Assembly (NCBI RefSeq): GCF_020216025.1
Contig: NZ_JAIWNC010000010.1
Location: forward strand, 1-64,000
DNA length: 64,000 nt
From: Jidongwangia harbinensis
GTDB taxonomy: Bacteria > Actinomycetota > Actinomycetes > Mycobacteriales > Micromonosporaceae
Reading direction: 5' to 3'
The notes under the pieces are model-generated. The model was given only the letters and a program-made list of their open reading frames with translations. It searched no databases and was not told the origin of the DNA. Position numbers and translations under genes: made by a program. Position 1 is the stretch's first letter; each line of letters begins with the position of its first letter. Shown here piece by piece: positions 28,658-36,973 of this stretch.

Positions 28658-29365
28658 TCATGACAGGTCCCGGTCCAATCGGAGGCGGCGTTCGATGATG
28701 TCGCGGGCGACGTCGTCGAGGCGGCGGTCGTGGGCGAAGGCGTACGCCCGCAGCCTGGCGAACGCCTCACCGAGGCTGACGCCGAGTTGCACCATCACCA
28801 TTCCCTGTGCCTGGAACAGAGCCGGGGTGCGGATGATCTCGGTCGCCGAGCCGTCCAGCGCTCCGGCGTCCCGGTGCCGGTTGAGCAGCGCCTCGACGGC
28901 GACGTCCGCGAACGACAGGGCCAGCGGCAGCTCGTGGCCGGTCAACGGGCCGGCCCGCTCGCGGAACACGTCCATGACACCGACGCGGGCCGCGCCGATC
29001 TGCAGCGGGAACGCGAACACCGCCCGCATGCCGTCGGCCAGCAACGCGGTCGCGTAACCGGGCCAGCGGGCCACCGCCCCGTCCTCCAGGTCGGCGATCA
29101 GCACCGGCCGGCGGGCGGCGAAAGCGTCGATGCAGGGGCCTTCGCCCAGCACGAACTGCAGCTCCTCCAGGCGTTCGCTGTCCGGGTCGGTGGCGGCGTA
29201 CACACCGCGGGTGCCGTCGTCGGTCAGCACGCTGATCCCCGCCCCGAAGGCGGACAGCGCCTGTGTCGTCGCATGGCACACCTCCCGCAGCACCGCACCG
29301 GTGGACTCCCACGGTGTGGTAGGCGCGGCGATCAGGTCCCGCAGCGCCTGGACCCGGTCAGTCAC
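28658..29365 (-). CDS. GAF-ANTAR signalling protein (first of pair)
   Basis: 235 residues, GTG start. GAF at about 20-150 (FVLGEGPCIDAFAARRPVLIADLE, ALLADGMRAVFAFPLQ) and ANTAR at about 170-228 (FQAQGMVMVQLGVSLGEAFARLRAYAFAH). Same architecture as the next gene and probably a duplication, but the helices differ enough for different RNA targets. RNA targets cannot be named from the window. Confidence 0.9.
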   Translation of the reverse strand: MTDRVQALRDLIAAPTTPWESTGAVLREVCHATTQALSAFGAGISVLTDDGTRGVYAATDPDSERLEELQFVLGEGPCIDAFAARRPVLIADLEDGAVARWPGYATALLADGMRAVFAFPLQIGAARVGVMDVFRERAGPLTGHELPLALSFADVAVEALLNRHRDAGALDGSATEIIRTPALFQAQGMVMVQLGVSLGEAFARLRAYAFAHDRRLDDVARDIIERRLRLDRDLS

Positions 29366-29634
29366 GGGGGTCCGCCTCCGACCGCCGACATGGGTGCACC
29401 TCTCGTGGCAGGTGCCGCCGGGCGCCGGGGTGGCAAACCGAGCAACTGCGGATCTCGACCGGCAGGTGACGTGCTGATCCTACTGCGCCGATCGGTGACT
29501 CGCCGTTCCGCGGCCTCGTGTCGGGCTCGTCGGTCGACGCCTCGATAGACAACTTTCTATGCGACGGTGGTCGTCATATGCTCACCGGGCCGGCCGCGAG
29601 GGACCCGTCGAGCAGCGGCCCACGGAGGATGGAC

Positions 29635-31311
29635 ATGTCGCGCCGATCCACGATGTCCCGATGGTCGGCGTGCGCCGTCGTCCTGGCGCTGACCGCCCCG
29701 CCGCACGCCGGCGCCGCCGCGGCCGGACCGCGGCACCACCCGGTCCGCCCGGCCGACTTCACCGTGTACGCCTTCAGCCAGTCCGATGTGGGCGACGAGG
29801 ACCCGCAGGTCTACGAGCTAGACCCGGACACCACCATCCGGGCCATCGGCAAGTGGTCCACCGACGGTGACGAGCCGGCCGACTACCACTTCGCGCAGAT
29901 CGACCGTTACCACGCCAAGGGCATCAATTTCATGGGCAGCGGTACGGCCAGCGTCATCTTCCCGCACGACTTCCCCAGCATCGAGATCTTCGACGACATG
30001 TCGACCCGCGACGCGGACAACAACCCGGTGCCGCACGACGAGTTCGGTTTCCCGGAGCCGGCCCGGCGGGGCAACATCTTCCACCCCGGCTACCGCGAGT
30101 ACCTGCTCGACTGGGCCAGGATCCAGATCGACGGCGGCGTGGACGGGCTGAACTTCGACGAGGTGAACGCGGGCTTCAGCGGGGGGCAGAAGTACGGCTT
30201 CAACGGCAACGAGGGCTTCGACGATCACACCATCGCCGACTTCAACCGGTACCTGCTGGCGAAGTACCCGGACCACACGGCCGCCGACTGGATCAGCCGC
30301 TTCGGCATGACCGCGGAGAACGTCGTCCGGCGCGACGTACCGGCCGACGACCTGGCCGGCAACTTCAACTACCGGGACTACCTGCGGGCGCACGGCTGGA
30401 ACGCCGACCCCCTCCACGCGGCCAATCCGCTGGCCGCCGAGTGGGGGCGGGTGACCGCCAACCGAATGTACGCCGAGGACACCTCGTTCACCGCCACCTA
30501 CCTGCGGCGCTACTGGAAGGACATGGTCGACGAGGTACGCTCCTACGCGCGCGCCACGACCGGGCGGCACCTGCTGATCTCCTCCAACGGGCTGCTGCCG
30601 TACGTGGACTTCACCAGCGTCGGGATGTACCCGTGGAACCCCGACGAGCAGACCCCGGACTTCCGCGGGGCCGACTACGTGCCGCTGGTCGACGGTCACC
30701 TGAACGGCGCCAAGTCGTTGCAGGCCAACTACCGGTACCTCAAGGAGCAGAACGCCCGGATCGCCGGCGACGTACCGGTCACGGTGTTCATCGACTGGCC
30801 GAACGACATGATGACCGGCTACCTGAACCTGCCGCTGTCCGAGAAGCAGGACTACTGGCGGATCTTCGGTGCCGAGGCGTACGCCAACGCGCTCTTCCCG
30901 GCGTTCCACCTGAAGGACACGGTGGGCAGTCCGACCGCCCGGGAACAGGGCATGCTCGACTTCTTCACCTCGTACACCCGCTTCTACAAGGTGCACCGGT
31001 CGGTCTTCCGGGCCAACGGGTACGCGCCGCAGGCCGTCCGGGCCGGTGCCGGCGGTGTCGCGGCGAGCCTGCTCGTGCAGCGCGGCACCGGGGCGCGGAC
31101 CCTGCACCTGGTCAACCACAACTACGACCGGGCGATCCTCCCGCAGACCGGCCTCGGCGTCGCCGCCGACCTGACGCACTGCCCGCGCCGGGTGGCCATG
31201 ATCTCGCCGGACTTCCCGGGCGAGAAGGCACCCGCCTGGTCCTGCCGGCACGGGAGGCTGACCGTCACGGTCGACCGGCTGGAGGCCTACAACGTGCTGC
31301 TGCTGAGGTGA
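29635..31311 (+). CDS. Secreted TIM-barrel glycoside-hydrolase-like protein, family not recognised
   Basis: 558 residues from ATG 29635, seven bases after GGAGG; ATG 29629 is too close to it. Signal peptide MSRRSTMSRWSACAVVLALT ending near APPHAGAAAA. The middle region reads like a glycosidase barrel: GVDGLNFDEVN on a beta-4-type strand (Asp/Glu candidates for catalysis), HLLISSNGL, PVTVFIDWPNDMM, then a C-terminal beta-sandwich (ARTLHLVNHNYD to LEAYNVLLLR). Layout resembles enzymes acting on alpha-glucans (GH66/GH13-like) but I cannot assign a family. Monocistronic, converging on the beta-propeller gene. Confidence 0.75.
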   Translation: MSRRSTMSRWSACAVVLALTAPPHAGAAAAGPRHHPVRPADFTVYAFSQSDVGDEDPQVYELDPDTTIRAIGKWSTDGDEPADYHFAQIDRYHAKGINFMGSGTASVIFPHDFPSIEIFDDMSTRDADNNPVPHDEFGFPEPARRGNIFHPGYREYLLDWARIQIDGGVDGLNFDEVNAGFSGGQKYGFNGNEGFDDHTIADFNRYLLAKYPDHTAADWISRFGMTAENVVRRDVPADDLAGNFNYRDYLRAHGWNADPLHAANPLAAEWGRVTANRMYAEDTSFTATYLRRYWKDMVDEVRSYARATTGRHLLISSNGLLPYVDFTSVGMYPWNPDEQTPDFRGADYVPLVDGHLNGAKSLQANYRYLKEQNARIAGDVPVTVFIDWPNDMMTGYLNLPLSEKQDYWRIFGAEAYANALFPAFHLKDTVGSPTAREQGMLDFFTSYTRFYKVHRSVFRANGYAPQAVRAGAGGVAASLLVQRGTGARTLHLVNHNYDRAILPQTGLGVAADLTHCPRRVAMISPDFPGEKAPAWSCRHGRLTVTVDRLEAYNVLLLR

Positions 31312-31323
31312 TCCGGCCGGCGG

Positions 31324-32565
31324 TCACCGGCGCCGGACGTGCCGGAGCGCGGTCAGCCCGGCAACCGGCACCCGGCCATGGAGAGCGCCGGTGCCCCGGT
31401 CCAGCCACACCACCTCGTCGGTCCCGCCGGCGTACAACCGGGTCGCGTCCGGGCTCAGGCCCAGCCCGCGGACCGGCCCCGGTACCGGCCAGCGGGCGGT
31501 GACCGCACCGGTACCGGAGTCCAGCACGGTCACCGAGGCGCCGGCGCCCACGAAGGTCTGCCGGCCGTCCGCGGCGAGCGCCAGTCCGGCCGGGCCGCGG
31601 CCGGCCGGGACCGGGTCGACCCGGTCGATCCGCAGCGTGCCGGTGTCCGCGTACGCCAGCGCGCCGGACGTCACGTCCACCACGGCCAGCCGCCGGCCGT
31701 CCTCGCTGACCGCGACCGCGTGCCCGTCGGCCGGCCCGGTGCCGAACGGATGCGGCAGGTCCAGGCAGTACGCCCACCGCTCGGTCAGGTGCAGCACGTG
31801 CACGAACGCGTGTACGCCGCCGGGCCGGCCGGACAGCAGGTCCCGGGTGTGCCGGTGCCCGGGCTGGTGGGTGTAGAGCGTGTAGAGCAGGTGGCGGTCC
31901 GGGGACAGCACGGCGTGGCGCCCGTCGCCGCGCATCTCCTCCTCCGCGCCGGGCGGCACCGTGGCCTTGGCCCGGGTGAGCAACGGGGTCACCCGGCCGG
32001 ACGCCAGGTCGAGCAGGCGCACCCGGTAGCGGTCCGGAGCGTGGGGCGGCAGCCACTCCAGGACGAACAGCCCGGCACCGTCGGAGGTGAACGCGTCCGG
32101 CTCGACCACGCCGGCGAGGTCGTACCGTCGCTGCCGTCCGTCCGTGGTCACCAGCAACGCGGTCCGTGCCCGCCCGGCCGGCCGGGCGGACGGCAGGTGC
32201 CGGCCGAGCGCGCACGCCCGGCCGTCGGCGGAGACCGCCCGGGGTACCCACCCGCCCCCGAGCGTGCCGCTCCGGGTGGGCACCCCGTCCGCCGGGTCGA
32301 TCCGCACCAGGCCCGATCCGCCGTCCGGGTCCCGGGTCACCGCGTACGCGAGCCCGCCGTCCGGCCGCACCGCCGCCGCCGGGCCCAGCAGGTGCCGCCG
32401 GGTCCCGCCCAGAATCACCAGGCCGGTGCCGCTCTCCGCGACCAGGACGTCGGGCACGGTCACCGCCGGGCCGGCCGCCGGGGTCCGGGCCGGCTCCCGG
32501 CAGCCGGTCGTCGCGGCCGCCACCAGCCCGCCGCCGAGGAGAAACAGGTCCCGCCGTGTTGTCAT
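31324..32565 (-). CDS. Beta-propeller (YVTN/WD40-like) lipoprotein
   Basis: 413 residues from ATG 32565. MTTRRDLFLLGGGLVAAATT then GC gives a twin-arginine signal with a lipobox, so it is probably an exported lipoprotein. The body is a run of beta-propeller blades (GLVILGGTRRHLLGPAAAV; RRLAVVDVTSGALAYAD; RQTFVGAGASVTVLDSG; TRLYAGGTDEVVWLDRG). No ribosome site precedes the ATG; instead an ECF-type promoter would start transcription at or next to the ATG, implying a leaderless mRNA. It is divergent from, and probably in the regulon of, the sigma factor at 32678. Confidence 0.82.
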   Translation of the reverse strand: MTTRRDLFLLGGGLVAAATTGCREPARTPAAGPAVTVPDVLVAESGTGLVILGGTRRHLLGPAAAVRPDGGLAYAVTRDPDGGSGLVRIDPADGVPTRSGTLGGGWVPRAVSADGRACALGRHLPSARPAGRARTALLVTTDGRQRRYDLAGVVEPDAFTSDGAGLFVLEWLPPHAPDRYRVRLLDLASGRVTPLLTRAKATVPPGAEEEMRGDGRHAVLSPDRHLLYTLYTHQPGHRHTRDLLSGRPGGVHAFVHVLHLTERWAYCLDLPHPFGTGPADGHAVAVSEDGRRLAVVDVTSGALAYADTGTLRIDRVDPVPAGRGPAGLALAADGRQTFVGAGASVTVLDSGTGAVTARWPVPGPVRGLGLSPDATRLYAGGTDEVVWLDRGTGALHGRVPVAGLTALRHVRRR

Positions 32566-32573
32566 GCAGTGTC

Positions 32574-32599
32574 GACACCGCTCGGCGCCCCGCGGTTCC
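32574..32599 (-). promoter_or_regulatory. ECF-type promoter for the beta-propeller gene
   Basis: On the minus strand, GGAACC (32599-32594), a 15-base spacer, then GTGTC (32578-32574), extended as GCGGTGTC. Eight bases separate it from the gene's ATG. Its -35 is one arm of the palindrome GGTTCCCGGGAACC (32594-32607); the other arm serves the sigma operon. Confidence 0.6.
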
Positions 32600-32601
32600 C
32601 G

Positions 32602-32627
32602 GGAACCTTCCGGCGCCCCGCGGTGTC
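32602..32627 (+). promoter_or_regulatory. ECF-type promoter for the sigma factor operon (autoregulation)
   Basis: GGAACC (32602-32607), a 15-base spacer, GTGTC (32623-32627), again extended as GCGGTGTC. It mirrors the minus-strand promoter exactly in element sequence and spacing. ECF sigma factors typically read such GGAAC-type -35 boxes and transcribe their own operons. Confidence 0.6.
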
Positions 32628-32677
32628 CAGGGAGTGTCGGTGCGGAGGTCGAGGGCGCGGAGGTGTCGGGACTGGAC

Positions 32678-33241
32678 ATGGCCATCGAACTCGACGATGC
32701 GGCGGCCGTGGCCCGGGCCCGCACCGGGGACCTGGACGCGTACGAGATCCTGGTCGCCCGGTACACCGTGCCCGCGCACCGGGCCGCGGTGCTGCTCGGC
32801 GCCGGCGCCGAGGCCGACGACGTGGTGCAGGAGGCGCTGGTGAAGGCGTACCGGCAGCTGTCCCGGTACCGCGGCGAAGCGGGCTTCCGGCCGTGGCTGC
32901 TGGCGATCGTGGCCAACGAGACCCGGAACCTGCACCGCTCGCGCCGCCGCCGGGACGGCCTGGTGCTGCGGGCCGCGGCGCGGGAAGGCCCGGAACCGAC
33001 CGGCACCGACCCGGCCGACTCGGCGGTCGCCGTGGAACGCCGGCAGCACCTGATCGCGCAGCTGCGGCTGCTCGACGCCCGGGACCGGGAGGTCCTGGTC
33101 TGCCGCTTCCTGCTGGACCTGTCGGAGGTCGAGACCGCGGTGACGCTGGGCCTGCCGAAGGGCACCGTGAAGTCGCGGACCTCGCGGGCCCTCAAGAAGC
33201 TGCGTGAGCGTCTCGTCGCCGGGGAGGTGTCCGATGTCTGA
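32678..33241 (+). CDS. ECF RNA polymerase sigma factor
   Basis: 187 residues from ATG 32678; GTG 32663 in frame would add five residues. Region 2 spans about 10-85 (ADDVVQEALVKAYRQLSRYRGE, FRPWLLAIVANETRNLHRSRRR) and region 4 about 120-180 (LLDARDREVLVCRFLLDLSEVE, GLPKGTVKSRTSRALKKLRE). No extra C-terminal domain. Overlaps the next gene by eight bases, the usual arrangement for a sigma/anti-sigma pair, and lies behind a matching ECF promoter. Confidence 0.93.
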   Translation: MAIELDDAAAVARARTGDLDAYEILVARYTVPAHRAAVLLGAGAEADDVVQEALVKAYRQLSRYRGEAGFRPWLLAIVANETRNLHRSRRRRDGLVLRAAAREGPEPTGTDPADSAVAVERRQHLIAQLRLLDARDREVLVCRFLLDLSEVETAVTLGLPKGTVKSRTSRALKKLRERLVAGEVSDV

Positions 33242-33968
33242 GCGTCCCGACGACGACCTCGCCGGTGAACTGCGCGCGCTGGGTGCCCGGCTGGACGTAC
33301 CCGAACCGGTCGATCAGCGGTCCGCGGTGCGGGCCCGGCTGGCCCGGCCGGTCCGGCGCCGGCACCGGACCCGCTGGTGGACCGCGTCCGCGGTGGCCGC
33401 GATCCTGGGCACGGTCGCCGCGGTCGCGCCGGCCCGCGCGGCGGTGGTGGACGCGGTGGAGGGGCTGCTGCGGGTGACCGGCATCGAGGTGCGACGTGGG
33501 CCCGTACCCGATGATCTGCCGTCCGGGCCGAGCCCGTTGCCGTCGCTGCGGTCCACCGGCCTGGTGGAGGCCCGCCGCATCGCGCTGTTCCCGGTCCTGG
33601 TGCCGGCCGCGCTCGGTGCGCCGGACCAGGTGCTGCCCGCCGACCCCGACCGCAACGGCGCGCCGCGGGTGGTGACGCTGACCTACCGCGGCGGTGCGGT
33701 GCGGCTCGACCAGTTCGACGGCGCGCCGGCGCCGGCGTACTTCAAGTCGGCGCCCGCCGCGCACTGGACCACCGTGCGGGACGGCCCGGCGATCTGGCTG
33801 CCCGGCCCGCACCCGGTCACGTACGTCGACCGGGACCGCGTCGAACGCACCGAGACGGCCCGGCTGGCGGCGCCCACCCTGGTCTGGTCGGCCGGCGGCG
33901 TGACGTACCGCCTGGAGGGCCTGCCGACGCTGGCCGAGGCACAGGAGGTCGCGGTCTCCCTGAGGTGA
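33234..33968 (+). CDS. Membrane-anchored partner of ECF sigma factor (probable anti-sigma)
   Basis: 244 residues, ATG 33234 with GGGGAGG upstream, overlapping the sigma gene. A short cytoplasmic part (1-48; ERPDDDLAGELRALGARLDV) precedes one membrane span (about 50-75; WWTASAVAAILGTVAAVAPA) and a ~170-residue extracytoplasmic domain (RVVTLTYRGGAVRLDQFDG; GPAIWLPGPHPVTYVDRD; LEGLPTLAEAQEVAVSLR). No zinc-type HxxxCxxC anti-sigma motif is visible, so the anti-sigma role rests on topology and coupling. The outer domain probably senses the envelope signal. Confidence 0.8.
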   Translation: MSERPDDDLAGELRALGARLDVPEPVDQRSAVRARLARPVRRRHRTRWWTASAVAAILGTVAAVAPARAAVVDAVEGLLRVTGIEVRRGPVPDDLPSGPSPLPSLRSTGLVEARRIALFPVLVPAALGAPDQVLPADPDRNGAPRVVTLTYRGGAVRLDQFDGAPAPAYFKSAPAAHWTTVRDGPAIWLPGPHPVTYVDRDRVERTETARLAAPTLVWSAGGVTYRLEGLPTLAEAQEVAVSLR

Positions 33969-34095
33969 GTCCTGGCAGTTCTCCCGGATCTTGCGGCCGC
34001 CCCGCCGGATGCTGTCCGGTTTGGGGGCTTATGCGTGCAGGAATCACTCAGAAGCGCACCGGAGCCTGCCAGCCCGCGCGGCCAGGGTGTGCGGC

Positions 34096-35022
34096 ATGAG
34101 TATTCGGATCGAGGCACGAAACCTCACCAAGCGGTACGGCGAGACCCGGGCCGTCGACGACCTCACGTTCACCGTGGAGCCGGGCTCGGTCACCGGCTTC
34201 CTGGGACCGAACGGCGCCGGCAAGACCACCACCATGCGGATGATCCTGGGACTGGACGCGCCGACGTCCGGGTCGGTCACCGTCGGCGGCCGCCGGTACG
34301 CGGACCTGCCGTCCCCGATGCGCGTGGTGGGCGCGCTGCTGGACGCCCGCGCCGTGCATCCCGGGCGGACGGCGTACGACCATCTGCTCTGTCTCGCCCA
34401 GACCAACAACCTGCCGAGCCGCCGCATCGACGAGGTGCTGGCGACCGTCGGCCTCACCGAGGTCGCGCGGCGCCGCGCCGGCCGCTTCTCGCTCGGCATG
34501 AGCCAGCGGCTCGGCATCGCGGCGGCGCTGCTCGGCGACCCGCCGGTGCTGATGTTCGACGAACCGGTCAACGGTCTCGACCCGGAGGGCATCCGGTGGA
34601 TCCGGCAGCTGATCCGCGGGTTCGCCGCCGAGGGCCGGACCGTCCTGGTCTCCAGTCACCTGATGAGCGAGATGGCGCTGACCGCCGACCGGCTGGTGGT
34701 GATCGGCGCCGGGCGGCTCATCGCCGACCGGTGGCTCGACGACGTGATCGGGCCGGACGACGTGCGCGGGGTCCGGGTGCGGGCCGCCGACCCGGACGCC
34801 GTCGCCGCGCTGCTCACCACGTCCGGCGGGCTGGTCACCCCGGAGCCGGACGGCTCGCTGCTGGTGACCGGCCTGGACGGGGCCCGGATCGGGGCGCTCA
34901 CCGCGCGGCACGCGCTGCCGTTGTCCGAGCTGATTCCGCAGCGGCCGTCGTTGGAGGAGGCGTTCATGGAACTCACCCGGGACAGCGTGCAGTTCGCGGC
35001 GCGGGACGGAGGAGACCGGTGA
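34096..35022 (+). CDS. ABC transporter ATP-binding protein
   Basis: 308 residues from ATG 34096. Walker A GPNGAGKTT (about 37-45), signature FSLGMSQRLGIAAALLGDPP, Walker B VLMFDEPVNGLDPEGI, switch His in LVSSHLMSEMALTADR. The signature reads SLGMSQR instead of LSGGQ, normal for the daunorubicin/bacitracin exporter group. Followed by a C-terminal domain of ~80 residues. Its stop overlaps the permease GTG (GTGA). Drives export or detoxification with the next protein. Confidence 0.93.
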   Translation: MSIRIEARNLTKRYGETRAVDDLTFTVEPGSVTGFLGPNGAGKTTTMRMILGLDAPTSGSVTVGGRRYADLPSPMRVVGALLDARAVHPGRTAYDHLLCLAQTNNLPSRRIDEVLATVGLTEVARRRAGRFSLGMSQRLGIAAALLGDPPVLMFDEPVNGLDPEGIRWIRQLIRGFAAEGRTVLVSSHLMSEMALTADRLVVIGAGRLIADRWLDDVIGPDDVRGVRVRAADPDAVAALLTTSGGLVTPEPDGSLLVTGLDGARIGALTARHALPLSELIPQRPSLEEAFMELTRDSVQFAARDGGDR

Positions 35023-35783
35023 TCGGCGTCCTCCGGTCCGAGTGGACCAAGTTCCGCAGTGTGCGTTCCACCCCGCTCACGGCGGCGCTGACCGTCGTGC
35101 TGGCCGGCGGCCTCGGCATGTTGATCTCCCGGGGTCTCGGCATGGCCTATCTGGACGCCACACCGGCGGAGCAGGCCCTGTTCGACCCCACGCAGAGCAG
35201 TCTGAGCGCCTGTTTCGCCCTCGCCCAGCTGGCGGTCGGCGCGCTGGGCGTGATCTCGGTCAGCTCGGAGTACGGCACCGGCATGATCCGCACCAGCCTC
35301 ACCGCGGTGCCCCGCCGGGGCGTCGTCCTGGCCGCCAAGGCCGGCGTCGTCGGTCTCGTCGCACTGGCCGCCGGATCGATCGCCGTGCTGGCCGGATTCC
35401 TCCTCGGCCAGCCGGTCCTCCGGTCGACCGGCGCGCCCTCGGCCTCGATCGGCGACCCGCACGTCCTCCGCGCCCTGGCCGGCGGCGCGCTCTGGATGGC
35501 GGCGGTCGGACTGCTCGGCGTGGCGCTCGGCATCCTGCTCCGCGCCACCGCCGGTGCGTTCGCCGTCCTGGTCGCGGTCACCCTGGTCATCCCGTTGCTC
35601 GCGGACATGCTGCCGCCCTGGTTCGGGAAGTGGTGGCCGCCGTCCGCCGGCCGGGAGATCTTCCAGACCGTGCCTAATCCGGAGGACATGCTGCCGCCGT
35701 GGGCCGGCCTGGGCCTGATGTACGCGGCCGTGGCCGCCGTGTTCGCCGTGGCCTTCGTGGTGTTCCGGACCCGGGACGCCTGA
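35019..35783 (+). CDS. ABC-2-type transporter permease
   Basis: 254 residues from GTG 35019. The N-terminal IGVLRSEWTKFRSVRSTPLT is the typical entry to the first of six membrane segments in ABC-2-like permeases; SSEYGTGMIRTSLTAVPRR is the conserved cytoplasmic loop. Forms the membrane part of the exporter with the overlapping ATPase. Its TGA shares a base with the ATG of the next gene. Confidence 0.9.
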   Translation: MIGVLRSEWTKFRSVRSTPLTAALTVVLAGGLGMLISRGLGMAYLDATPAEQALFDPTQSSLSACFALAQLAVGALGVISVSSEYGTGMIRTSLTAVPRRGVVLAAKAGVVGLVALAAGSIAVLAGFLLGQPVLRSTGAPSASIGDPHVLRALAGGALWMAAVGLLGVALGILLRATAGAFAVLVAVTLVIPLLADMLPPWFGKWWPPSAGREIFQTVPNPEDMLPPWAGLGLMYAAVAAVFAVAFVVFRTRDA

Positions 35784-36973
35784 TGCCCGGGCCACGGGTC
35801 GTCGCGGAGGGCGTCGCGGGGGTGCTGTCGGGACTGGTGGCGGTCGCGGTGATGGGAGTGGTCGCCGGGGTCGGGATGCACCTGCTGCTCGGGGGCGCGG
35901 GGGTGGGGGACCGGGTGCGGTGGGGGGCGGCGGGGGTGGCCATGGCGGCCGGTGCGCCGGTCGAGGCCGCGGCGACCGGCGACGCCCGGTCGGTCGCCGC
36001 CCTGGCGGGGCGCGGCGCCGACCGGCCGGCCGTCGTGCCGGGCGCACCCGGCGGCGGCGTTCCGGTGACCGTGACCGGGCGGGTCGCGGTCCGGCCGCTG
36101 GGGGTGACCCTCGCGGGCGCCGGCACGCTCGCCGGCCTGCTGCTGCTGCTGCGGGGCCGGCGCGGGCGGACCGGGGACCTGGTGCGGGCCGGCGGCGCGG
36201 TGCTCGGTGTCGCCGGCGGCGCCGCGGTGTGCGCGGGGGTCGGGCCGGCCGGCCCGGTGCGGATCGGCGCCGTGTCCGTCACCGTGGCGCCGGACCGGAC
36301 CGCGGCGGTCCTGGGCGCCCTGGTGCTGGCCGCGGTGGTGGCCGGTGGGTGGCTGGCGGCGGCGTCCGGCCGGTGGCGGCGGCCGATCGCGGCGACGGCG
36401 GTCGTGCTGGCCACCCTGGCCGCGCTCGCCACCGCGGGCGGGACCGTCGTGGCCGCCGTCACCGGTGGGGCGCGGGCCGCCGGGCTCGGCCTGCTGGCGG
36501 GCGCGAACGTGCCACTGGGACTGCTGTCCTGGGGCCTGGGCGTGCCGGGGACCGCCACCGCGGAGGGCCGCCTCGCCGGCGGCGCGCTCGGCAGTGGCGG
36601 CGCCGGGGGTGGTGCCGGCGGCGACGTCGACGGCGTCTGGGGGAGCGGCTGGGACGGCGGCCGGCCCTGGTGGCTGCTGCCCGCGGCGGTGCTGGTGCTG
36701 GCGCTGTGCCGCTGGGGTGGCGGCCGGGGCTGGCGCGCCGCCGCCCGCCTCGGCGTGGTGACCGGCGCCGCGTGCGCGCTGGTGACCGCCGGCACCGCGC
36801 TCAGCGCGACCGCCACCGTGTCGGTGTTCTTCCTCCGGGTACCGGCGCTGCAGGCCGAGGCGCACGGCACGGTCGTGGTGGCGGCGCTGCTCGGTGCGCT
36901 CACCGGCTTCCTGTCCGGGCTGATCCCGGCACCTAGAGTGGGGCGGCATGGAAACCCTGCTCGTGGTCGATGA
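35783..36973 (+). CDS. Streptophobe-like polytopic membrane protein
   Basis: 396 residues, about ten hydrophobic segments made almost wholly of Ala, Gly, Val and Leu (for example GVLSGLVAVAVMGVVAGVGM and LLPAAVLVLALCRWGG). Composition and length fit the streptophobe family of actinomycete hydrophobic proteins, function unknown. Start ATG 35783 overlaps the permease stop by one base, and its 3' end overlaps the response regulator gene by 26 bases, so it belongs to the exporter/two-component operon. Confidence 0.75.
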   Translation: MPGPRVVAEGVAGVLSGLVAVAVMGVVAGVGMHLLLGGAGVGDRVRWGAAGVAMAAGAPVEAAATGDARSVAALAGRGADRPAVVPGAPGGGVPVTVTGRVAVRPLGVTLAGAGTLAGLLLLLRGRRGRTGDLVRAGGAVLGVAGGAAVCAGVGPAGPVRIGAVSVTVAPDRTAAVLGALVLAAVVAGGWLAAASGRWRRPIAATAVVLATLAALATAGGTVVAAVTGGARAAGLGLLAGANVPLGLLSWGLGVPGTATAEGRLAGGALGSGGAGGGAGGDVDGVWGSGWDGGRPWWLLPAAVLVLALCRWGGGRGWRAAARLGVVTGAACALVTAGTALSATATVSVFFLRVPALQAEAHGTVVVAALLGALTGFLSGLIPAPRVGRHGNPARGR

